Source of the DNA: Mariprofundus ferrooxydans PV-1
Lineage (GTDB): Bacteria > Pseudomonadota > Zetaproteobacteria > Mariprofundales > Mariprofundaceae
Assembly (NCBI RefSeq): GCF_000153765.1
Contig: NZ_DS022295.1
Location: 980,594 to 1,044,593, forward strand
DNA length: 64,000 nt
Direction of reading: 5' to 3'
Below the pieces are notes generated by a model. The model was not told where the DNA came from. It saw only the letters and a list, made by a program, of their open reading frames with translations, and searched no databases. Of the stretch, positions 27,504-36,568 are shown in pieces. The translations under genes and the position numbers were made by a program. The stretch's first letter is position 1. The number at the start of each line of letters is the position of its first letter.

Positions 27504-27917
27504 CTACCCGGGCAATCCGGCTTTCTCACCATGCAAAAGCTGTCTGCAATCAAGCACAGATACCGGCAGATCGTCGACTGTAATCTGCTGGACAAGGCAC
27601 TCCCCCGTCAGCTCATGTTCAGGAATCCGTCTGATACCAAGCACGTTGTCAACCTGAATACCTACATGCATGGCAGGGTCACGCAATAACAGAAACCGCG
27701 TATGTGTAGTTCCGGGCTGTTCAGCAGATGGCAACATTGTCACGCGGCCGGCATCAATGATGCATACAATCTGGCCATGAATATTGGCCAGGCCCAGCAA
27801 ATGATCCGGTCCCATTGGAACCGGCGTAAGCTCATGCGGACGCAACACCTCCCTGATCTGGGATGAACGTATCAGGGCAGGCTCACCACCGATCACCACA
27901 TGCAACATATCAAGCAT
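27504..27917 (-). CDS. CheW-like coupling protein
   Basis: A 137-aa CheW-fold scaffold that should link the chemoreceptor to the CheA-like kinase in the cytoplasm. Family features are the opening LDMLHVVIGGEPALIRSSQIREVL, PDHLLGLANIHGQIVCIID (the conserved G-x-x-N-x-R-G-x-x-x-x-x-D region, with His-Gly-Gln replacing Arg-Gly) and VGIQVDNVLGI. It lies 38 bp after the ATPase-receiver gene and 106 bp before the receptor gene on the same strand. The missing conserved Arg suggests an auxiliary, PilI- or ChpC-like coupling protein, though this is inference. Confidence 0.88.
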   Translation of the reverse strand: MLDMLHVVIGGEPALIRSSQIREVLRPHELTPVPMGPDHLLGLANIHGQIVCIIDAGRVTMLPSAEQPGTTHTRFLLLRDPAMHVGIQVDNVLGIRRIPEHELTGECLVQQITVDDLPVSVLDCRQLLHGEKAGLPG

Positions 27918-27955
27918 CTATGCCGGCCTCTGCTGACGGGACATACATACGTTGT

Positions 27956-30154
27956 TCATCCCCGCCCTCCCCTGTGATAAATATGCTCGTAGAGGCTCAG
28001 TGTTTTGCGCACGCGCGCCTGCAACTTCAGCGGTTCTACCGGCTTGCCGATATAATCGGCCGCGCCGGCTTTCAGCCCCTGAACCTCATCCTCTTCACTA
28101 CGTCTGGCTGTCAGCAGAATCACCGGCACATCATCAAAACGGTCCTGTTCGCGCATCTGTTTCAGCAGCTCCATACCGGTCATATTCGGCATCTCGCAAT
28201 CGGTAAGTACCAGACTGGGTTTCATCCGCTGAAGCATATCCCAGGCTTGTTGGCCGTCTTCGGCCTGCAATACTTTATAACCATCGGCATCGAGCACAAA
28301 CTCGACCAGATTACGTACGCTGCTGGAATCATCAACCACCAGAACCGTCTGTTGATCACTGGCAATCGTATAGCGGGCATGCTCCTTATCCCGTCGCCGC
28401 TGCACTTCCCCATAGCTGATAAACTGATGATTCTCGTCCAGGTGGTCGTTCAGGTCGAAACCTTCGGGTACCGTACAAACACGCATAACCTCCGGCAGAC
28501 TGGTCTGACCCGCCAGAGCCTTGGACATCCCGTCCTCAAACAGTGTCAGCATATCCTCATCGCGTGCGGCCTGCATCAACTCCCGATCCGTTGCCCCGCG
28601 CGCAATCAACTTGCGTATACGATCACTCACATAGAGCACTTCATGCACGCCCATGCGCCCTTTATAGCCGATATTCATACAGTGCTTGCAACCGGCCTTG
28701 TCATAAAACCTGACACCCTCCGGAATACCCAAACGCTCGATGAGCTCATCTGTCGGTTTCGATTCCACGCGACATTGAGGGCAGAGACGGCGCACCAGTC
28801 GCTGGGCGACAATCAGGTTTAACGATGAGGCAAGCATGCTTGGCTCGATCCCCATATCGAGCAGTCGGGTGACCGTTGAAGGCGCATCATTGGTATGCAG
28901 CGTGGAGAGCACCAGATGGCCGGTTTGCGCCGCATGCAGCGCAATTTCGGCCGTCTCCTCATCACGAATCTCACCCACCATCACCACATCCGGGTCCTGA
29001 CGCAAAATCGAACGCAATACAGCCGCGAATGTCATGCCTGCCTTCGGATTCACCTGTACCTGATTGATGCCTGCTATCTGAAATTCAACCGGATCTTCAA
29101 TCGTGATCAGGTTCATCTCCTCATTCTGGATGTGGTGCAGAAAAGAGTAGAGTGTTGTCGTTTTACCGCTGCCGGTTGGTCCTGTCACCAGCACGGCACC
29201 GGTCGGTTGCTCAATACACTGGCGAATATGTTTGTAGGCCGTCTCTTCAAAACATAACACATCCAGATTCAGTGCCAGACCGCCCTGATCCAGAATACGC
29301 ATCACTACTTTTTCACCATGCATGGCCGGCAGCGTGGAGATACGCATATCGTAGCTCTTGCCCAGCATTTTGACTCGGGCACGGCCATCCTGAGGTGTGC
29401 GTGTATTGGAGATATCCAGTTTCGACATAATCTTGATTCTGGAGACAACCAGCGGATGGGCCTTGGAGGGGAAACGAATCATCGGACGCAGACGTCCGTC
29501 CACACGCAAGCGCACAACACTCTGCTTGTCACCCGGTTCGATATGGATGTCGGACGAGCCGATTTTCATCGCCTGCACAATCACGCCGTTGACCAACTTA
29601 ATGATCGGAGAGTCTTCCGCTCCCCGTTTCAACTCATCGAGATTAGCCGTCTCCTGTGTCGAATCCATCTCCTGGGTGAGTGCATGCTCATCATCCAGGT
29701 CATCCATTGCCGCAGTAAAGGCAGAATCTCCATCCTGATACGACTCATTGATCTTGTGCAGAATCTGGTCGGGCCGGGCAAGCCTGGGCACAATCCGCCG
29801 GCCAAGTTTAAAACCCAGCGCATCAAGCATAGAGACGTCCAGCGGCGTCGCCGTAGCAATCACGATATCCGTTTCATTCCGGCCAACCGGAACAAACATA
29901 TACTGATAGCAGAGCTTCTCCGGACACAGCTCCATCAGCTGCGGATCGATGACCGTCTTTGAAATATCTATATAGGATGTCTTATAGAGTCTGGAGAGTG
30001 CATTGAACAGCGCGTCAACATCAACGCCCTCCGTCTCGATCAGCGCGGCGAGCAGACTCTTCTTTTTTGCCAACCCTAACTGCTCAGCTTCACTCAATTG
30101 AGCTTCTGTCAGTATGCCGGATTGAATCAGTTGCCGTTGATATTTTAAGTGCAT
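27956..30154 (-). CDS. GspE/PilB-type secretion ATPase fused to a C-terminal receiver domain
   Basis: A 732-aa protein. The N-terminal GspE-N-like domain (1-140) opens with LKYQRQLIQSGILTEAQLSE. The secretion ATPase has Walker A GPTGSGKT at 325-332, an Asp box (TIEDPVE), Walker B in DPDVVMVGEIRD and a His box (LVLSTLHTND). A tetracysteine zinc site is at Cys458, 461, 489 and 492. A receiver domain (603-720) has Asp608/609, acceptor Asp652 (LTDCEMPNM) and Lys704. T4P/T2SS assembly ATPases normally end after the zinc and C-terminal helical region, so the receiver is an added module. As first gene of a chemosensory operon, it could let the CheA-like kinase act directly on pilus or secretion power. 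Confidence 0.93.
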   Translation of the reverse strand: MHLKYQRQLIQSGILTEAQLSEAEQLGLAKKKSLLAALIETEGVDVDALFNALSRLYKTSYIDISKTVIDPQLMELCPEKLCYQYMFVPVGRNETDIVIATATPLDVSMLDALGFKLGRRIVPRLARPDQILHKINESYQDGDSAFTAAMDDLDDEHALTQEMDSTQETANLDELKRGAEDSPIIKLVNGVIVQAMKIGSSDIHIEPGDKQSVVRLRVDGRLRPMIRFPSKAHPLVVSRIKIMSKLDISNTRTPQDGRARVKMLGKSYDMRISTLPAMHGEKVVMRILDQGGLALNLDVLCFEETAYKHIRQCIEQPTGAVLVTGPTGSGKTTTLYSFLHHIQNEEMNLITIEDPVEFQIAGINQVQVNPKAGMTFAAVLRSILRQDPDVVMVGEIRDEETAEIALHAAQTGHLVLSTLHTNDAPSTVTRLLDMGIEPSMLASSLNLIVAQRLVRRLCPQCRVESKPTDELIERLGIPEGVRFYDKAGCKHCMNIGYKGRMGVHEVLYVSDRIRKLIARGATDRELMQAARDEDMLTLFEDGMSKALAGQTSLPEVMRVCTVPEGFDLNDHLDENHQFISYGEVQRRRDKEHARYTIASDQQTVLVVDDSSSVRNLVEFVLDADGYKVLQAEDGQQAWDMLQRMKPSLVLTDCEMPNMTGMELLKQMREQDRFDDVPVILLTARRSEEDEVQGLKAGAADYIGKPVEPLKLQARVRKTLSLYEHIYHRGGRG

Positions 30155-30353
30155 GACACCCTGTACCCGCTCCTGCTTATTATTTGCAGCGCCTTAACAT
30201 TAGCATTTAACTGTTTATACACAAAGGATATCAGGATCATACAACCTGAGGCCCTGTCCGTTCGAGTCTCAAACACGCACCTGCAGGGAAATGCTCCCTG
30301 TGCCCGGAGTTTGCGCTGCCTGTCGCAAAGCCTGTCAAACAGGGGGTGCGCTC

Positions 30354-30878
30354 TTAGTCACCGGAGCTGACATTGGCATAAAATGCGATACCGCTGTCCT
30401 TATCCTCATACAACTCCACCCAGGCATCGATACCCTGCTCGGTATCAGGCAGGCTGGACATCGGAATAATCGCCGTAACATTGGCATTGAGTGAGTCCAG
30501 AATTTTGCACAGACCACCCAGTTCAAAATCTGTATTATCGGTCGTACTGTGGTCGCGAAAACTCAGGCTGCAATTGATGCCGATATCATTCAGACCTTCA
30601 GAGGAATCGCGCAGCACATCCTGCTGGATATTGATCACATCCCCGTCCACCGAGTTACGCGTATGCGAAAGCAGCAACACCTGCGATCCTTGCATGGCCG
30701 TGATAAAACTGCTGAATTTTCCCAGCACAATGGCTTCAAATTCAAAGTTATCATCAACCTTCTGGAAGATGGCAAAGTTTATATTTCTGATCTCGCCCGC
30801 ACCCGATATCTGCGGCACTGCCGTCGATAGCAAACCGAGAAAAATAAGCGGCAGCACATAAAAACGCACAAATCGCAT
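30354..30878 (-). CDS. Exported protein of unknown family, copy 2 of a tandem pair
   Basis: A 174-aa secreted protein; ATG 30878 is chosen because it matches the start of the paralogue at 31433. Signal peptide: FVLPLIFLGLLSTAVPQISGA-type hydrophobic stretch. The mature part has two or three cysteines and conserved blocks shared with the paralogue (VLGKFSSFITAM, LLLSHTRN, VINIQQDVLRDSSEGLNDIGINC, SLPDTEQGIDAWVELYED). By eye the two copies are over 75% identical, including at DNA level, so the duplication is recent or homogenised. The family was not recognised. It lies 200 bp upstream of the ATPase-receiver gene on the same strand. Confidence 0.75.
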   Translation of the reverse strand: MRFVRFYVLPLIFLGLLSTAVPQISGAGEIRNINFAIFQKVDDNFEFEAIVLGKFSSFITAMQGSQVLLLSHTRNSVDGDVINIQQDVLRDSSEGLNDIGINCSLSFRDHSTTDNTDFELGGLCKILDSLNANVTAIIPMSSLPDTEQGIDAWVELYEDKDSGIAFYANVSSGD

Positions 30879-30920
30879 GGATAAAACCCCTTCCCTCATT
30901 CTAATGATCCTGTTGTCCGT

Positions 30921-31433
30921 TCAGTCTGAACTGACATTGGCATAAAATGCGATACCGTTGGCTTCATCCTCATACAACTCCACCCAGGCATCGATACCCT
31001 GCTCGGTATCAGGCAGGCTGGCCATCGGAATAATCGCAGTAACATTGCTATTGAGAGAATCCAGCATTTTGCACAGACCGCCCAGTTCGAATGACGTATC
31101 ATCATCCGTGCTGTGATCGCGAAATGTCATATGACAATTGATGCCGATATCATTAAGCCCTTCAGATGAGTCGCGCAGCACATCCTGTTGGATATTGATC
31201 ACATCCCCGTCCACCGCGTTTCGCGTATGCGAAAGCAGCAACACCTGCGATCCTGGCATGGCCGTGATAAAACTGCTGAATTTCCCCAGCACAATGGCTT
31301 CAAATTCAAAGTCGGCATCAACCTTCTGGAAGACGGCTATATTCACATGTCTGAGCTCGGCCGCCCCCGAAACAAACGGCATTGCCACCAGCAGCAACGC
31401 AAGCGTGAAAACATTATAGCGAACGAATCGCAT
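30921..31433 (-). CDS. Exported protein of unknown family, copy 1 of a tandem pair
   Basis: A 170-aa secreted protein with signal peptide (YNVFTLALLLVAMPFVSGA). The mature sequence is a close paralogue of the next gene, differing mainly at the signal and in scattered substitutions (GLCKMLDSLNSNVTAIIPMASLP against GLCKILDSLNANVTAIIPMSSLP). Two cysteines (GINC and GLC) could form a disulfide. Its first 20 bp overlap the end of the 100-aa gene upstream, pointing to coupled translation. Function is unknown; genomic position suggests envelope or pilus association with the following secretion ATPase operon. Confidence 0.75.
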   Translation of the reverse strand: MRFVRYNVFTLALLLVAMPFVSGAAELRHVNIAVFQKVDADFEFEAIVLGKFSSFITAMPGSQVLLLSHTRNAVDGDVINIQQDVLRDSSEGLNDIGINCHMTFRDHSTDDDTSFELGGLCKMLDSLNSNVTAIIPMASLPDTEQGIDAWVELYEDEANGIAFYANVSSD

Positions 31434-31716
31434 AGATAGCGTCTTCCATCATCTGATTGATTTTGTCCTTCATGGCACTGCGCATCCGGTCAACATCCTT
31501 TTTATCCAGACCGGCTTTTTCAAGTTCATCAAAATCTTTCATGCTGCCCATCGCATCACGCAGTTTTTTCAGGATCAGGTTCAGACGTTTCATTCCATCC
31601 ACAGCATCTGCCGCGCAGGCATGCTGAAACCCGAATGAATAATTCGAAGACGTACCCACCGGAACCGACACCCCCAACAACAGTGCCAGCGCCATTGTTA
31701 TCACCACTTTTTTCAA
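31414..31716 (-). CDS. Small secreted helical protein, unknown function
   Basis: A 100-aa protein with a signal peptide (KKVVITMALALLLGVSVPVGTSS, possible cleavage later near HACAADA) and a charged, strongly helical mature region (GMKRLNLILKKLRDAMGSMK, then a Lys/Asp/Met-rich run to the end). The single mature cysteine lies beside the likely cleavage site (HACAAD). It is the first gene of a run with the two paralogous exported proteins, overlapping the next gene by 20 bp. Not recognised; it resembles small periplasmic helical chaperones only in outline. Confidence 0.65.
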   Translation of the reverse strand: MKKVVITMALALLLGVSVPVGTSSNYSFGFQHACAADAVDGMKRLNLILKKLRDAMGSMKDFDELEKAGLDKKDVDRMRSAMKDKINQMMEDAIYAIRSL

Positions 31717-31901
31717 GACAATCCCCCCAACTCCCTCATAATCGAAAACACCCGATAGAAGCAGCTGCGCCAGGAACTGTCAAGAAATTACCGCTGTAAA
31801 TCAGGTAACATAGAGCCCCTTTTTTCCACCGCAACATGAAGCCCGTGCTCTCCCGCACACGCCGGCTTCCCCTTCGCGCAACAGATTCATAGAGTGAGCG
31901 C

Positions 31902-32885
31902 GTGATTGCATATCTGAGCAAGCGTCTGGCCGCAATGATTCCATTGCTGTTCGGCATTACCATTATCTCCTTCGGCATGATGCATCTGGCGCCGGGCGAG
32001 CCAAGCGTGGTCGGTCAGGAGTTCAATCCCAAGGTCTCTGCACAGGATATCGAACGGCTGCGTTCCTATTACGGGCTGGATAAACCGCTGTATGAACAAT
32101 ACTGGCACTGGCTTAAACGACTGGCAGTGCTGGACTTCGGTCAATCGTTCTCTGCCGACGGACGTGCCGTACTGGACAAGATAAGCGAGCGCATCCCTGT
32201 GACGCTATCAATCAACATGCTGGCCATGCTGTTCATTATTCTCATTGCCATCCCCATTGGCGTAGCCAGCGCCGTACGGCGGGACTCCTGGTTCGACAAG
32301 GGTATGACCGTGTTCGTTTTTATCGGCTTTGCCATTCCCTCCTTCTGGCTCGGCCTGCTGTTGATGATCGGTCTCGGCGTCAATCTGGAGTGGCTGCCTG
32401 TTTCCGGCCTGCATGACTACAGCTGGCAGCAGATGGGATTCTGGCAACAACAACTGGATCTGTGCGAGCACCTGCTGCTGCCGGTTTTCGTTTCGGCTAT
32501 CGGCGGACTGGCCGGCATGAGTCGATTTATGCGCACCGGCATGCTGGATGTGATTCGGGCCGACTATATCACTACGGCACGCGCCATGGGCGTGCCGGAA
32601 GGTACGATCCGCTACCGGTTGGCACTGAAAAACGCCATTCTGCCTATCATCACGCTGCTCGGCCTCTCCATCCCCGGCCTGATCGGCGGCTCGGTGATTG
32701 TCGAGCAGCTCTTCTCCCTGCCCGGCATGGGCCTGCTCTTTTTCGAAGCAGTCATGTCCCGCGATTATCCGCTGGTGATGGGTATTACCGTTATCGGTGC
32801 CGTGCTGACCCTGCTGGGCAACCTGATTGCCGACATCGCCTACGCCTGGGCTGATCCGCGCATACGCCATGGTCGTGATGCATGA
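31902..32885 (+). CDS. ABC transporter permease, DppB/OppB type
   Basis: A 327-aa inner-membrane permease. GTG 31902 is the start, with GAGTGAG upstream. Six hydrophobic segments are visible and the family opening IAYLSKRLAAMIPLLFGITIISF is typical. The cytoplasmic EAA-like loop appears as RADYITTARAMGVPEGTIRYRLALKNAILPI. It overlaps the DppC-type gene by 4 bp (ATGA). Peptide or metal-chelate import is the usual role of this family. No substrate-binding protein or ATPase gene is adjacent, so the pair is an orphan permease set in this window. Confidence 0.92.
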   Translation: MIAYLSKRLAAMIPLLFGITIISFGMMHLAPGEPSVVGQEFNPKVSAQDIERLRSYYGLDKPLYEQYWHWLKRLAVLDFGQSFSADGRAVLDKISERIPVTLSINMLAMLFIILIAIPIGVASAVRRDSWFDKGMTVFVFIGFAIPSFWLGLLLMIGLGVNLEWLPVSGLHDYSWQQMGFWQQQLDLCEHLLLPVFVSAIGGLAGMSRFMRTGMLDVIRADYITTARAMGVPEGTIRYRLALKNAILPIITLLGLSIPGLIGGSVIVEQLFSLPGMGLLFFEAVMSRDYPLVMGITVIGAVLTLLGNLIADIAYAWADPRIRHGRDA

Positions 32886-33739
32886 ATAACGCTGCCCTGA
32901 AAACATCCACCCTGCCCAACGCCATGCAGCGATTGCTGGCCCATCCGCTCATCGTTGCAGGCGGCACCATTGTGGCCGTTGTAGCTGTGCTGGCTCTGCT
33001 GGCACCGTGGATTGCACCCTATGACCCGACCAACATCGATGTCAGTGTCATTCTGATGCCGCCATCATGGCAACACTGGTGTGGCACAGACACGCTGGGC
33101 AGGGATGTCTTTTCCCGCATGCTCTTTGGCGCACGCGTATCGCTGGCCGTCGGTCTGGTTGCCGTTGGCATCTCACTGGTCATCGGCCTGATACTCGGAG
33201 CCATCGCCGGCTATGCTGGCGGCCGCACCGATGCCATGCTGATGCGCGCCACCGATATGGTACTCTGCTTCCCCACATTCTTCCTGATTCTGGCCGTAAT
33301 CGCATTTCTTGAGCCATCAATCTGGAATATCATGATCGTCATCGGCCTGACATCATGGATGGGAGTGGCCCGTCTGGTACGGGCTGAGTTCCTCAGCCTC
33401 AGGCAGCGCGAGTATATTGCCGCAGCAGAAGGTCTCGGCGTATCGGCTGTGCGCATCATGTGGCGCTATCTGCTGCCCAACGCCATGGGGCCGGTGCTCG
33501 TATCGGCCGTGCTCGGTGTTGCAGGCGCCGTACTGGTGGAATCCGGCCTCTCATTCCTTGGTCTGGGCGTTCAACCGCCGAACCCCTCCTGGGGCAACAT
33601 CCTGACCGAAGGTAAAGACAATATTCAAATCGCCTGGTGGCTCTCCATGTTCCCGGGCCTTGCCATCCTGATCACGGTGCTTGGCTATAACCTGCTCGGC
33701 GAAGGCCTGCGCGACTACTTCGATCCCAAACTCAGGTGA
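32882..33739 (+). CDS. ABC transporter permease, DppC/OppC type
   Basis: A 285-aa permease with six membrane segments and the paired EAA loop RQREYIAAAEGLGVSAVRIMWRYLLPN. GTDTLGRDVFSRMLFGARVSL near the N-terminus and LSFLGLGVQPPNPSWGNIL near the C-terminus are family landmarks. It forms a heterodimer with the preceding permease by analogy with Dpp/Opp. The start codon overlaps the previous stop (ATGA). The tadA gene follows 6 bp later on the same strand, so the three genes are probably one transcript, though no functional link to tadA is evident. Confidence 0.92.
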   Translation: MNNAALKTSTLPNAMQRLLAHPLIVAGGTIVAVVAVLALLAPWIAPYDPTNIDVSVILMPPSWQHWCGTDTLGRDVFSRMLFGARVSLAVGLVAVGISLVIGLILGAIAGYAGGRTDAMLMRATDMVLCFPTFFLILAVIAFLEPSIWNIMIVIGLTSWMGVARLVRAEFLSLRQREYIAAAEGLGVSAVRIMWRYLLPNAMGPVLVSAVLGVAGAVLVESGLSFLGLGVQPPNPSWGNILTEGKDNIQIAWWLSMFPGLAILITVLGYNLLGEGLRDYFDPKLR

Positions 33740-33745
33740 GTAACC

Positions 33746-34219
33746 ATGATGGATGATCGGCACTACATGCAGAAAGCGCTGCTACTGGCTGAAACGGCAG
33801 CCGCAAACGGCGAGGTACCGGTTGGCGCACTGGTGGTATTGCCGGACGGACGTGAGTTTGCCGGCCATAATGCCCCGATCACCCTGCACGATCCTTCCGC
33901 CCATGCGGAGATGCGCGCCATGCGTGCCGCCTGTGCCGCAGTTGGCAATTACCGCCTGAATGATGCCACCCTCTATGTCACACTGGAGCCGTGCACGATG
34001 TGTGCCGGTGCAATCGTACACGCACGCATCGGGCGCGTGGTTTACGGGGCTGATGATCCCAAAACAGGCGCGGTCACATCTCTCTATCAGATTCTTGCCG
34101 ATCATCGGCTGAATCATCAGCCGACAGTCACATCCGGCGTCATGGCCGATGAATGCAGCGCCCTGCTAAAGAATTTCTTCCGCCGCCGCAGACAAAACAG
34201 GGGAACCGTCGCAAACTGA
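33746..34219 (+). CDS. tadA: tRNA-specific adenosine deaminase
   Basis: Deaminates A34 of tRNA-Arg(ACG) to inosine, letting one tRNA read CGU, CGC and CGA; zinc enzyme and essential in most bacteria. At 157 aa it has normal length. The catalytic motif is HAE at residues 53-55 (His ligand, Glu proton shuttle), with PCxxC at 82-86 (Cys83, Cys86). The AGGTGAG before ATG 33746 is adequate. Other deaminases share the fold, but the ATLYVTLEPCTMCAGAIVHARI block fits TadA. Confidence 0.94.
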   Translation: MMDDRHYMQKALLLAETAAANGEVPVGALVVLPDGREFAGHNAPITLHDPSAHAEMRAMRAACAAVGNYRLNDATLYVTLEPCTMCAGAIVHARIGRVVYGADDPKTGAVTSLYQILADHRLNHQPTVTSGVMADECSALLKNFFRRRRQNRGTVAN

Positions 34220-34303
34220 GTCTCCGCATGCCAGGCAGAAAGTTGCTTGTATTCCTTAAATATGTTATGAATAGCACCATGATTCATTGCAGAAGGTGAT
34301 TTT

Positions 34304-35938
34304 TTGAGCAAACAGTGGTTTGACGGAAAATCGGAGACCATGCAAACCTTCATCAGGTTTGTCGGGATTTATCTGCCTTTGATGCTATTCATCATGGGCA
34401 TCTCATGGGCTTATTACCTTTCTGAAGAGAGTCAGTCTCTTGATGTATTGCGTTATCAGGAAACCTTCCATGTCGAATTGCAAACCAAGACGTTCCAACA
34501 TGAATTCCAGTCGATTATTTCCGACCTGCTGGTGCTATCCGCCCACCAACAGATGGAGCTGATCGCCGATGACTCCGGAGAAGCTGACGACGCCGCGCTG
34601 GCCGATGAGCTCCTCTCCTTCTGCCGCTACAAGAAAATGTATGATCAGGTACGTTTTATGGATACAACTGGCATGGAGCGAGTGCGGATCAATTTCAATG
34701 GCGGCCATCCGGCTATCGCGCCAAAAACAGCGTTGCAAGACAAAAGCGGGCGTTATTACTTCAAGGATACCATTCGCCTTAAACAGGGCGAGGTGTTTGT
34801 CTCCCCTCTTGATCTGAATATCGAGAACGGAGCCATTGAACGACCATTCAAACCGACCATCCGTTTCGGCATCCCCGTCTTCAATAGCAAGGGCGAGAAA
34901 CGGGGCATTATCGTGTTGAATTATTTCGCGGATCAGCTCATTACACAGTTGGAAAAGAGCTTGCATGACCCACTTGCCCCGGGCTTTGGCATGCTGCTCA
35001 ACAGCGATGGCTATTTCTTCAAGGGGATACGCAATGAGGATGAGTGGGGCTTCATGCTCCCCGGCAGAAAAGAGAGGACATTTTCGCATCTGTTCCCCAA
35101 TGAATGGGGTAAAATTGCGCAATCCCTGTCCGGCCAGTTTATCGATACCAAAGGACTCTTCACCTTCACAACGGTTTTTCCACTTGCCGAGGGTCTAAAA
35201 TCAAGCGCCGGTTCGCCCGGTGCATGGAATGCCAGCGTCAGGGACCTCGACGCAAAGCAGTACCTCTGGAAAATCGTCACATTCATACCACGCGCATCCA
35301 TCCTTGGCATGACGCATGATTTGCGCCAGGCGATTTTATTCTCCAATATGTTGATCGCACTGCTGGCTGGCACAGCTATCTGGCTGCTATCCGGGGCGAT
35401 TACCAAACGCAAGGCTGCTGAGAAAGAACTGGTGCATATGGCCCACTTCGATCTGCTGACAGGGCTGCCGAACCGCCCCCTGCTTTACGACCGTCTGGAC
35501 ATGGCTATGGCCCATGCGCACCGCGAAAAAAAGAAACTTGCCGTTATGTTTCTTGACCTGGATGGTTTCAAGGAGGTGAATGACCAACTTGGCCATCAGG
35601 CGGGAGATGAGGTATTGCAAGAGGTGGCGCACCGCCTGCAACAGTGCGTAGGCCGACAAACAGATACCGTTGCAAGACTGGGCGGAGACGAGTTTGCGCT
35701 GCTGCTGGGCACCATCAAAGACGGACAGGATGTGGAAACAATCGCCGCAAGAGTGATCGAATCGCTGGGTGAACCTGTCATGCTCAGCGATGGGCAACCG
35801 TGCAACATCGGCGCCAGCATCGGTATAGCAATTTACCCGGAGCATGGCCTCTCTCAGGATGAACTGTTGAGTAACTCGGATACCGCCATGTATTCCGCCA
35901 AAGAGAACGGAAAAAACAATTATCGCTTCTGCTCCTGA
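34304..35938 (+). CDS. Periplasmic-sensing diguanylate cyclase (Cache-like, GGDEF)
   Basis: A 544-aa membrane enzyme. TTG 34304 with AGAAGGTG upstream is the likely start. A membrane segment about 20-40 and a second about 345-365 bracket a large periplasmic domain of dCache type (VRFMDTTGMERVRINFN, GRYYFKDTIR and KGEKRGIIVLNY). The GGDEF domain has GGDEF at 460-464 and an intact I-site RQTD at 451-454, so it is predicted to be active and product-inhibited. A small extracellular ligand sensed by the Cache domain is likely, identity unknown. It is a stand-alone gene; the third GGDEF protein here. Confidence 0.92.
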   Translation: MSKQWFDGKSETMQTFIRFVGIYLPLMLFIMGISWAYYLSEESQSLDVLRYQETFHVELQTKTFQHEFQSIISDLLVLSAHQQMELIADDSGEADDAALADELLSFCRYKKMYDQVRFMDTTGMERVRINFNGGHPAIAPKTALQDKSGRYYFKDTIRLKQGEVFVSPLDLNIENGAIERPFKPTIRFGIPVFNSKGEKRGIIVLNYFADQLITQLEKSLHDPLAPGFGMLLNSDGYFFKGIRNEDEWGFMLPGRKERTFSHLFPNEWGKIAQSLSGQFIDTKGLFTFTTVFPLAEGLKSSAGSPGAWNASVRDLDAKQYLWKIVTFIPRASILGMTHDLRQAILFSNMLIALLAGTAIWLLSGAITKRKAAEKELVHMAHFDLLTGLPNRPLLYDRLDMAMAHAHREKKKLAVMFLDLDGFKEVNDQLGHQAGDEVLQEVAHRLQQCVGRQTDTVARLGGDEFALLLGTIKDGQDVETIAARVIESLGEPVMLSDGQPCNIGASIGIAIYPEHGLSQDELLSNSDTAMYSAKENGKNNYRFCS

Positions 35939-36055
35939 AAGGCTTCGGGCCAGATCATTCAAACGTCGGTGGCGATTCATCCTCTTATAAGTGGCCATGT
36001 CAGGCGATACACATTCAAAGCTATAGAATATCCACAAATCACAAGGGAGATTATT

Positions 36056-36460
36056 ATGACAAAAGAAGCAGATGTTGCAGCAGCAGTTTCAGGTTTTTAT
36101 CAAGCGTTGAATATACTGTTTACCGGCGATGCTGAGCCGATGAAAAATGCGTGGTCGCATGCAGATGACAGCAGCTATATGGGGCCCGATGGACTTTATC
36201 TGCGCGGCTGGGAACAGATAAAAGCGATGTGGGAGCATGTCGGCGCGCTGAAGCTTGGCGGTTGTGTAAACCCGAAACAGTTGAATACGGTAGTTGGAGC
36301 AGACATGGCCCTGATCACATGCGTGGAGAGCGGTGAAAATGAAGTGGATGGTCAGGCTGAAACAGTTGGCATTCGTTCATCTACGGTCTTTCGCAAAGAG
36401 GGCGATGTCTGGAAAGTGGTCGCTCATCAGACAGATCTGTTGTCCTACCTGGCAGGGTAA
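36056..36460 (+). CDS. NTF2/SnoaL-like fold protein (DUF4440 type)
   Basis: A 134-aa protein from ATG 36056, which has AAGGGAG 7 bp upstream; the longer frame to 35969 is rejected. It has the fold pattern FYQALNILFTGDAEPMKNAWSHADDSSYMGPDG, then GWEQIKAMW, and ends with the terminal strand GDVWKVVAHQTDLL. Such proteins are ketosteroid-isomerase-like and include detoxification and unknown roles. No clear catalytic residues can be assigned. It lies 108 bp before a double-cupin gene on the same strand and may share its promoter. Confidence 0.8.
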   Translation: MTKEADVAAAVSGFYQALNILFTGDAEPMKNAWSHADDSSYMGPDGLYLRGWEQIKAMWEHVGALKLGGCVNPKQLNTVVGADMALITCVESGENEVDGQAETVGIRSSTVFRKEGDVWKVVAHQTDLLSYLAG

Positions 36461-36568
36461 TATATAACGCTGGCTTGGGCTATTGGGACTCTGTATAGAG
36501 CCCGCTAATGGTCGCATCGTCAACCCACTGGAAGTGCATTGCGAATTTTACCTCCGGGAGATATTACC

